From Streblospio benedicti (lineage: Eukaryota; Annelida; Polychaeta; Spionida; Spionidae), in assembly GCA_019095985.1 (NCBI GenBank), contig CM032663.1:34079411-34143410 (forward strand): a stretch of DNA of 64,000 nt, written 5' to 3'. Of the stretch, positions 49,701-61,033 are shown in pieces. Numbering within the stretch: position 1 is the first letter of the stretch; each line of letters starts with the position of its first letter. The notes under the pieces were generated by a model that was given only the letters and a program-made list of their open reading frames with translations, had not been told where the DNA came from and ran no database searches. Position numbers and translations under genes: made by a program.

Positions 49701-52700
49701 AATCGTTCACAGTTCCTTCCAAAGTATCCCTTTTCGCAATCGCAGTGGAATGCATCAGGACGGTTACCATCCTTAATGCACGTTCCATGAAAACTGCAGC
49801 TTGCCAGCTCGCAAGGGTTGAACAGTTGGCATGTGTTTCCATAGTAACCGTTCACGCACGAGCACTGGAAATCGTTGTCGTTGATGCGGCGACAGGAGCC
49901 TGAATTGAGGCAGGGAGAGATGTAGCAGGGGTCTCGCTTGTCACAGTTGGTGTCGAAGTAGGGAGGCGTGCAGTCACAGACGTACTGGTTGTTGGCTGGA
50001 TGAAGGCATCTGTGGGCATTGAGAAGGACAGTCATATTAGCTTTTAAACAACTGCACAGACTTATACGGCACTTAACAGTTACTCCATAGCATTCTAATG
50101 TTCCTTCGCGTAGAGATCATCCAGACTATCAGCATAGTCGAATATAAAGGTTACGGTCAATATGACTATAAAGTGTTATTGCAGTAAGATTTATTATCCC
50201 TATTGAGAATGGTGGATAATTGTGATATCATGTTTAAAATACCTGACAATCACGATTTGCATGAATGTAATAAAAAATTATCTACATAACTCCTGCTTTA
50301 GAATATCATTTTATATAGGTATCTTTTAGATGCATTTTGAGCAAAATATATACATTCAAATTACATTTTTATAATGAGTATACTGCCATCCAATAAGCTC
50401 ATACACTATCATAAAATGTCATACTACCTTACTTTTGTGAGTCTTGACTAAGCTACAAGTGCCCAATTAAAACAGCTCTAGTATGTCATCCACAGCTACA
50501 ATGTTACCTTGCGCCGTTGAGACACGGCCCCCTGGCGCACGGATTGTACAGCTCACAGTTGGTACCGTAGAAGCCCTGGTCAGTCGAGCAGTTGCAAGTG
50601 TACGTGCGGTCAGTGCTATTCACGCACGTGCCACCATTAAAGCACGGCTGAAATGGGTGATAATAACCTCGTCAATGTCGAATGTCTGCCCATTTGAAAA
50701 CTTTGGTTTCTTACAATTTAGATTTTGATCGCAAGATTAAGTTCAGGGTATCATTTACACTTGCTTAGGAGTACAATTCTCACCGTAGTCTCAAATGATA
50801 ATGTTTTAACGCATACGGGGAGTAGGGAGGGGTTTCCCCCTATATACTATGGCTGTCAGCATACTAGCACTAATAGCACATCTTTCAACTTTTATATTCT
50901 ATCATAAAACTACATTATAAAACTTAACATTTCAGCTCGTAAACTCACACAAAAGCAACGTTTCAATGTTATGATGGGACCTGTTATACATAACTGTGAT
51001 CCCAAGCAGCATTATGAAGAGAACCCAGTGACAAGACCCAGACGGGCGGGCCCTCAAACCTTTAATTGACAACTCATGCTGTCTCCACCCACCTGGAAGA
51101 CACAGGCGTCGTAGCTCTCGCAGTTCTTGCCGTAGTAGCCCGTGCGGCAGTCGCACGTGTACGCCATGTGTACGCCCGCGTGTACGCACAGCGCGCCGTT
51201 CGTGCAGGGCTCGTTCACACAGGGGTTAAAGGTCGTGCACTGGGCGCCGTACCAGCCTCTGTCAATGATTAATCACCTGTTTTAGGCTAGCCTGCTGCTG
51301 CTGTTTAGGCTGTCATGAGAAATCAGGCCAATAAACCAGTAAATTGCTCACATATTTTTTTCCATTAGATATATTGCAGATCAAATGAATTCCATAAGAC
51401 TTTAACAATTATCACCACTTCTATTTTTTTCAAGTGGCATGATGAACACATGTATATGTATTTCTGTGTGCATAAAAAGAGTATTTTGCTTCCATCACCA
51501 GTATTGTCAAGTACGTTTTGAAAACACATACACAGCTCACTAACCAACAGCTGAGCACACGCAGAGCACTCACTGACCACACACTGACCTGTCACAGTTA
51601 CAGCTGTACTGACCATCCCCCTGGACCACACACTGACCGTTCCGGCACGGCTGGCTCAGTGTACAGAGGTCACGCCGCTCACAGTACTCGCCAAAATAGC
51701 CTGCAAATAGTGCAGGTATTAAAGTATGTATAAAATATATGATTTTGGAAATATCAGTAGGAACAAACATTATGATAATGAAGCTGAAGCAGCTGATGAT
51801 GGCCAGGAAAATTAGACAATGAGAAGAACAGTGTATTCTACGTCCTTAATTGCGACGTGTCTCTATTACCAAGTTCCTCCAATGAAATATGGCCCATGGA
51901 TATTTATCTTTTAATGCACATCAAGTTTGTATCATAAAGAAGCTCGTGTGGGTATTCTCACCTAGCGGACAGTCGCAGACGAACGAGTAGGACGACACGT
52001 TGACGCATGCGCCGCCGTTCCGGCACGGCCGCTCCACGCACGCGTCGTAAAGCTGGCAACGGTCCCCATGGAAACCGGACAAGGCAGGTGCACGCAAACA
52101 GTGTGTCACTGAAAAGAGGATGTGGTGTTCATGGCAGTTGGGTCGGAAGAGGTGAATGACACCGCCAAATGGCCAACAAATCATGAGCAGGGCTCAAAGT
52201 ACTCACACCTAAAGTGCATGATAACTGACTTTAGTTGTTTTAATTACCACATGAAGCTTCAGTTCATCCCCCAATAGTTTTTGAATGCAGTTGCTACCCC
52301 TCCTGCTCCACTGACCTTCCTCTTGCCCTCTTCCCGTCCCTCCTCGTTCCACCAACATGGCATTTAGCTGCTGGGTCTTATTGTCGAATATATTCTTTAC
52401 AATCTTATTATTCATTACATGGAATCTAGTTAACTGCTCAAGGGTAACGTGGTGCTGAACACACAGACCCTTTTATTATTGTCTATAGATCTAGACTTTT
52501 TAACCAGATTGTCCACCGGTAACAAATGCCCTAAACAAGGGTCAAGTTGTTCATCAAATTAAAGATTACATCATTTCCTTCATCTTTATTTTCAAAGGTA
52601 GGACTATACGTATTTCTGACCTGACATTCCTGCAGGTGCCCGCGTTTGCACACGGCCCGCTGACGCACGGATCATAACGGCCGCAGTTGTCCGAGAAGTA

Positions 52701-55700
52701 GCCTCTGTCACAGCGGCAGCGGAACACGCCCGTGTCCACAAGCTCGCACTGACCGCGGCTACTGCAGATGTCGTCCAGCGAGCAGGGGTCAAAGTACTCA
52801 CACCTACAGTGAATATTATATGACGGTAGTTGAGTTCATCCCCACAATCGGTTTTCAATCCAGTTGCTACCCCTCCTCCTCCATATCCCCCCCCACCTCT
52901 TAGCCCTCTTCCCGTTCCTCCTCGTTCCACCGGCATGTTATTTAGCTGGGTGTTACTGTCGGATATATTCTTTACAATCCTACTATTCATTACATGGAAT
53001 CTAGTTAGCTGCTTCAGGGTAATAGTTACTAATGACATTAAACTTTAAGTATATTCTCAATCGTGTAAGTTATAGGTATATTCTCAATCATGTAAGTAAC
53101 CACTCGTTTTATGCTAGGCCTACTATGCACACTGGAAATGTTAATTTATTGCTATTTAATCTCAAACCTCCTGGCTACACAGTCCCCACTGACCTGTCTC
53201 CGTAGTTTCCGTCACTACACTGACACGTATACGAATTGTCCGTGCCATTGATGCAGCGGCCTCCGTTGAGACAGGGTGCTACGGGTGGCGGGGGCGGCGT
53301 AGAAGGGGCGGGGAACGAGACGGGAGCCACCAGGCAAGGGTTGTAGCGTTCACACCGCGGGCCCCAGTAGTGCTCTGAAAGGGGAAGTATTTTCATGTCA
53401 TTTGGCTGTGTAAAGGACTTGCTTCTAATGGTTCGGTTGGCATTGTGTTTTAACTGTAAATAAGGCAGAGCGGTGAACTTTTTCATACTGTTTCAGTTTT
53501 TCTCATTGATACTGAGTTTATTATCGTACAACTTATAGACGTGATTGATTATCAGAAATATTGCTCTTACATATGATAAACATAATGTGCAGTTAAACAT
53601 CCAAATAATTATTGAATAATGCAGCCAAATCAAATCATTTCAGACACTCTACCAGTTACAGTATAAGTTCATACCGGAGATACAAGAGCATGTGTAAGCG
53701 CCATCTGTAGAGTTGCGGCAAGTCCCGCCATTGGCGCACGGCCGCAGCGAGCAGGCGTCAAAGTTCTGGCAGCGCTCACCGAAGTAGGCAGGAGGGCAGA
53801 CGCACACATAGCCGGGTGGTACGGTAATGGAGGAGGCCACACATGTGCCCGGCGCACAGGGGGACGTCAGGCACACTGCAGGGCGTAGGTGAGAGACAGG
53901 GATCATGAGATGGACCAGGAAAAAGGCATTAAGTTGATCTAGTGAATATTATGAAACAATCACAATCACACTTACATGTCTATGCTGTCCATATATAATA
54001 TTGGATAGAAATGTATGTCTATACTAACATTAAGTACACTGCATGACCAAAATAATTAACAGAGGAGGCTTCCATAGGCTTATTGTTGCTGACACAATCG
54101 CACTATAGACTAAGGGAATCATCCTGGTGTCCTGTGATCCCTACTGGACTACTGGTGGAGCATTGGATCAACCGCTAAGAACCAATATGTAAAGTCCAGA
54201 ACCCGAAAATACACCCTCCGATATACACAAAACACATACATGTATACATCCCACCCACCATCTTGGTTTGCTGTGAACATCACAGGCGGCGCCTCGGGTC
54301 CCGTACCCATCAGGTTCCACGCGGCCACCTGGAACTCGTACTGTGTCCAAGGCACCAATCCTGTCACATTCACGCACAGCTGAAATAACACAATGCAACC
54401 GGGAACAGGTGAGTGGTGGGTTATGTTTGCATTGTGTTTATGTAACCGCAATTAAAATTAAAGGTGCCTTGCCGTTAGATGTCCTGATCCAGGTACCGAG
54501 GATTATGTATATTGACATTGTTTATACTTCACCAGCTTGTCATGAAAATGTTACTTAACTCACCTCGTCAAGTGTTGTGTCTATCACATTGAGCATGGTG
54601 GGGGGCGTGACACCGGGCGGGCTGAGGTCACGGTACCACACGTTATAGCCCAGGATGGCGGCGTCTGAGGAGGCGGCCGGGCGGCGCCAGCACAGCCTCG
54701 AGGTGGTCAGTACTGACAGGCTGGCAGACAGACCGGACGGGGCTGGGGAGGGTTGTAAAAGATTGCAGTTATCCATGCATGTAACACCAATACACAGGGT
54801 ATGGTAAAAGTTTCAGATATTCATTCTTACGTCTTGAAACATCTTCAGTGAGTGCTAGCTAGGTATGTGTGTCAAATTGCTAGCCAAATAAAACAATGCT
54901 ATTAATACTTTTACCCACGAGTTACCCTTGAAATATTTTCAATGAATACTAGCTAACCATCTATGTTGAATTGTAGCTTGTTAACCTTAGCAACAATAAG
55001 AAAGTGAGAAAACGTTTTGTTCATAATACCCCTACCTGCCAGATCTGACAGTATCACTGTCACTATTGCTGTTGTCTCTCTCTGTGGGGACCCTGTGTCC
55101 ATGGCAACCACAGTCAGGTCAAAGGTTGCAGGCAGGCCAGGGGACAGAGCAGCTGGTGATAAAGAAAACATGAAATTTTGCATTTACTTGGATCATTGAA
55201 CCCTATCGCAAATATAATACAATTGTTATAATATTTTGCTCATGTAAATAAGAGAAACCCACAACCAGCCAGTCAAACATTACCCTTATTTATACAGTAC
55301 ACGCCGGAACAGACACAGACACAGACACATACTCGAGCCACTCACCCGTGAGCAGTATCTGACCCGTGGTAACGTTGATGGTGAACAGGTCGGCGTGCGC
55401 GGACGTCTCCCGGAGGCTGAACCGGACAGCGCGGTTATAGGCCTCAGTGTCCTGAGAGGGTACCGAGCAGGAAATATGCAATGTGGATAGCACTGACAGT
55501 AATGTTACGTGGGGGCTTGTGTTTTGTTGTGTTTCTTTTGGTATGTGGGTGGGGTGCGGGTGGGGGAAGGCGGGGTTTGATAGGTCTGGTAAGGGGTGGA
55601 CGGGGGAAATCGGCTCAAAGGCCTTCCCTGAGCTGTATTTGGTGATATCTGTAACTGACTCACAACGGGGATGTTTTGCGACATGGTGCAAGATGGACAT

Positions 55701-56189
55701 GAAAAATTGTAAAGAATATATAAACCTTAAACACGAGAATTCTATTTAGAATTGGGTGATTTGGAATTTCAAAAAATGCCGGTTTTGCAATCAGCTTTGC
55801 ACACAATCTTCAACACCATGTGCTTCTTGAGGAATGATGTAATAAAAATACATGCAGTGTGTGGCCAATAATACCTGATCAGTAGCTCTAGCCTTGATCA
55901 CATGTATCGTCGGGCGTGAGAAGCGGTATATCGGCGCCGTGTACCGAGGCTGGGAGAAAACTGGCGCCAGCCGGTTGAATCGAGACACGGTGACGTTGAT
56001 GGAGGCTATCCCCGTGCGGCCCCCAGACGACACGATGACGAACAGGCTGAAACCAGGCGATATAGAAGGTATTAGGGATGTAAACATGACGGAACTGGGT
56101 TATCAATTATGAAGCCTGATCACCAGCCCGACCACCCGCTTGGTTTGTTGGCTGATTGTTTACTTACTTACTTAATAACTTACTTAATA

Positions 56190-56228
<39 letters not shown>

Positions 56229-59200
56229 TACTTACTTACTTACTTACTTATCAACTTACTTGCTTGCTTATGTACTTACTTCTTTACTTACTTACGTACT
56301 TACTTACTCACGTAGTTACTTACCTAATCAATAACTTATTTACTTACAACTCACGTATACACACAATATGGCGTTATCTTGAGATCAAGCATACAAATGA
56401 AAAATGAAATCATAAAAATGTGAGCTTTGTCATGCTTGTGAGGAGTGTAAGGAAAAGATCCATCATTTGAGAATCAAATAATTGTGTTCTAAAAGAGGTC
56501 ATATAAATGGCTATGTCAATTACCATGTCTAGAAATGTGGGTTAAAATTTACAGATATGGAACAATACTGCTGAATTATAGTTATGCATTGAATATCGGC
56601 ACCTAATGAATGTTGATGTCAGTTACGTTTATTTAATAATAAACTAACAACGCCATTATGGACATGCTATCTGTCACATTTAACATTCTCTCGAAACATG
56701 GATGAATATTCAACACCTCATTAACAATAAATGTTGGGTTTAATTGACAAAACGCTTAACATTTGGTGTGTTCCTTCAAGTATACCATCAAAGATAACTA
56801 TACTAATATCTCTGTAGAAAGGAAACTCACCGGGCAATATATGTAAAAATAAATAAGATCACAGAGCATTACCAAGAATAGCAAGGTAACCTATTTTTAG
56901 TGTTATTCCATAAAAGTTCATAAAACGCATGTATAATGAACATAAGAACTGAATTAGATTTCTCCTGTTGATCATTTGGCTGACACCCAATACTACACCA
57001 CTACTACTATTGGCTGCCTTGCAATCACTGAACTACGGACTTCATTTGCTTCCAAATTGAGTAATACAGCAGGTAACAAACCAAAGCATTACTGTTTATA
57101 CACTCTGATTGAAATATGTCATGTCAAAAATGACAAGTCCATAACCTGGCAGATTCCTCATGTGTTGTCAATTGCAAGAGAGGCTGAAGATTGAAAGCAC
57201 GAAAAGTACATATTTATCATCCAAAGGATACGTGATGTAGTGAGAAGGGGGTGAGTGAGTGAAAGGGAGATGGTTACAACCAAATACCGGGTAGTGGGGC
57301 TATAGCATGTAAAAGGGGTGATATCAAAATATCACACATCACTCTATTCTGGCCGTTCTCCCACATCCCTTTCGCCAGATCACACTAATTTGAGATTCCA
57401 TATCCAACTTTCGCATGATCCCAAACACTATGGTGTATTTGGTTTATGGAATTATATATTCGGAAACTTCTGTTCATTGGTCTGCTGATATAACATTCTG
57501 AAATCTGTCACATCAATAAAGAACAAAAGGTATCTTGCGCTACACCATGGTAAAGGACGACATTGGGTCAGGACAGTCAGCTACCTGAGGATTCACATAT
57601 ATGCACATATTTTAACCCATTTTCTTCCGAGAAGGTGGTCATTACACGTATCTATAACATTTGATAGATGATACCTTGCTGCGGCAAGATGATTTTAACC
57701 TATAAAACACAACATTGTAGAGTCTAATATAAAAGTTCATTGATATATCATTTGTGTGCGACTTTTGAAATGTTCCAATAGATTGTGTCCTATCCGTCCA
57801 ATAACACTGAAACTTCTAAAAAGAAGTACTTCTGAAAGGCCTGCATATTTTGGGACTCCGTTTAGGGTTGTGTAAGTGTGGTGGTCTTATTAATCAGGCC
57901 TCGGTGAAGATCGATACTCATTGGCTGAGCCAGGTCATTAAATATTGAGATGGTCAATGCCACAGAAGGGATGTGTGGGAATTTCAAATCAATGTGCAAG
58001 ACTCCTTGATAATCAATTGAGGAATGTCTATATTGGGAACACAGTGGAAAGACATTTGCGTATCCCAGTTTTTAGTATTCTTTATTGTCTTTTCTTTTCA
58101 AGATTTTTTGTTCACACTTTCCTGTCTTTGTTGCTGATGGTTGTATGCATGCATATGCATAGGATTAAAGCAGCAAGACGTTTATGATATTTTCTACAAT
58201 ACGTTCAACGCATTAGTTGATAGACAATAATGGCGGATAATTAATAAGAATTATTGATTAAACTATTTGAATAATTGCAAGTGCAAAAACAACTTAAAAA
58301 CGTCTGAACAAAGAGTCACAACTTCCATTTCACTTGTATAATCACTTTTAACATGGACGTCCATTTAACAGCATGGTGCATTTTACATGTACTTTCTCTC
58401 ATCAAAAAAGATGAGCCTGGCATGTATAACTAACACAACCGAGTAGATAAACCAACAAGGAAAACATTTTATCTGAGTTTGAATACCTTATAATGACCAT
58501 GGATGAACCCAAACTACGCGTATAGCAAAGTGTGGGAAGAAGTCCTCGATCAATGAAGAAATGCGTCCCGGGGGAACATCAACTGCACGCAGTGTGGTTC
58601 GTGAAGGGAGGATGGACATGAACCGTCGAGATCACGTTGCCATTGTACATGTACGTGTTCATGTACATGTATATTCACAGCATCAAGAGCCAAAAGCAAC
58701 ATTACCACTGACAAACCCATGGTAGGGGCGTGCTATTCATGAATTCGCAAATTGATGTATGGTTCTGCATGGACATTACTGAGCTTGTCATATTTATTCA
58801 ATCTGTTGAAATTGAGCAGGTAGAGATAAACATAGGTGTCGATGTAAATGTATACATAGATGTAGATTATTGTATCTGTAGATGTAGCTAGATGTAGATG
58901 TAGGAGTAAATGTTGATGTAGCTGTAGCTAGATATAAATGATTGGAGGTGTAGATGCGAAAGTAGATGAAGATACACGTAAATGAATGCAGGCATGTAAA
59001 TAGATGTATAGGTGTACATGCAGACGTAGATGTAGATGTAGGTGAGGCCGCTACCTGATGGTGGTGTGCAGTGGCACGTCCATCGTGGCGTTGGTCAGTA
59101 TTCGCCCCGTCTTTCTCTCCATCAGGAAGTAGCGCGTCCACACGGCCGCCCCGTTCAGATAGTAGTCCACCTGGCGGCCGGTAGAGGGAGCGGTGAGAGA

Positions 59201-60937
59201 AAAAAACATGACAGGAGACATTATAACTTCTATTTTAACTGAGGGAATGCAGTGCCCCGTAATTCGGGAGCTACTCTTGCAAAGATGGAGGGGAACCTTT
59301 CCGTTTCATATATTTGTCAGTTGATTAGTAATATTTCTAGTACTAAAATTGATGGTTTAATAGTCATCAGGCTTGCAGTATATATCAAATATGCTTGTTG
59401 CCAATACGGGCACTGTTTTGGCCTCACAAGCAATAGTTACGGGCAACATGAAGGGATTTTGCAAACCCGAGTAGACGAGATTGAAGGATCTCCCCATGTG
59501 ATTTTAGTAGTATACAAGGGCGGGAATCGTGTGATTCAAATACAACTCACTTCTAAGGCCATATGTGATGTTCTCTTCATGGAAGTTTGGACCAAGGAAA
59601 ATGGATTTAGTGCAGACGTTGTTTGGAGGTACCTGATCATCTTACCTGTTGAGTCGAGCAGCCCTATCCTCCCATGGTCACCTGTTGAATGAGCATGTTC
59701 ATCCTCACACCAGTTGAGTTGAGCATTTCCATGTTCTCACCTGTTGAGCTGAGCAGCTCCCGTCCTCCTGTCTCTCACACGCCTCCACCGTCATCACATG
59801 CACGCCGGCCGCCGCACGCTCGTAGATGCGTCCCGCGTACGGCGCGTTCAGGAACTCGAACGTCGCTGAAAGTGTACTTGCTAGTATACTGGAGGCTAGC
59901 CTCGTTCAATGAGGCTCTCTGTTGCTGTTAATGAAAATGCACAGCCACAGGGTCTGGTTGAGTGAGACCATACACGTTGTAACTTTCGGCCGACTTACGT
60001 ATATTGTTAAATGTATTCAATTTTGCATTTACTTTTACTTGTTTTCCGCATGGGACGAGCCCAGGGTGGGATTTTGTATCTAGTGCTCTGAGACTAAAAG
60101 ACTTGTTCAACCATTGTCACATATCCTACTAAGAATATAATCTCCTGCTTCATATTTATAAAACCCCAGACGCTCAAGGCTGGGTTTTGAATTTTAGTTC
60201 CAGGAACAACCCTTGGGATGGTGACACTAAGTTTTAACAAATGATGGGATTGCTCACCCGCACCTATAGTAAAAGGTGGTTCTTATAATCTATTCAGGGA
60301 AAGGAGGTCTAGGAACCTCCCCAGGAAAAGCGTGGTCATAAATGTTGCCCTGAAAAAGTGGTCTGCAAAGGGGAGCTTACGTGCGTAAACAGCTTCATAT
60401 GGAAGCGACCCTCGCGAGTGAAGTGTGTGTGTGTCTATGAGAAGTAGTTATCCAATTAATTACACTCCAAAGATGCGAATGATGCATGCTGCGTGTTGCA
60501 ATGAGGTGCATGAGATCGTCATGCAACGGATAGAAGTAAGTATGTATGAATTATGAATCTGCATGAAGCATCCGCAGGGATCGCTGGTCTCGTGAAGTAG
60601 TCCCGGCAGCCAATGAGCATGCGCAGTGCACGGACCGGCGCATGAATTATTCACCTGACGACATTATGTTGTCGGAGTGTTACGTATCGAGAGATTCGGC
60701 GGCTGTACGGTTTTGAATAGACAGGGCTGGTTGTTTTAGTTTTGATGGGAGGGAATGGAAACATGTCAATTGTGCCACCGGTTCTAGAGAGGTCCTCCGG
60801 ATCCTGACCCAGTTGTTTTACGCTCGTGTTTATAACAATGAACGCAATTTTAAGCTTTTACCAGCTAAAATCGCACCCTGGGGGTGGGGGTGGACGAAGG
60901 TATACTTGGTAAGTTCCGACACAATCTGGGATTGGGG

Positions 60938-61033
<96 letters not shown>

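Noticed and set aside
46345-49903. Plus-strand open frames opposite the EGF exon
   Set aside because: Shadows of the coding strand; the EGF cysteine spacing on the minus strand explains the sequence fully.
46218-50009. CRISPR-like or satellite periodicity of ~114 bp
   Set aside because: The period is that of EGF modules in a coding exon; repeats are diverged and there are no spacers. The genome is animal.
45419-50009. A Notch receptor
   Set aside because: The calcium-binding EGF array looks like Notch, but no LNR, transmembrane-RAM-ankyrin region follows. HormR, GAIN/GPS and 7TM exons follow in phase.
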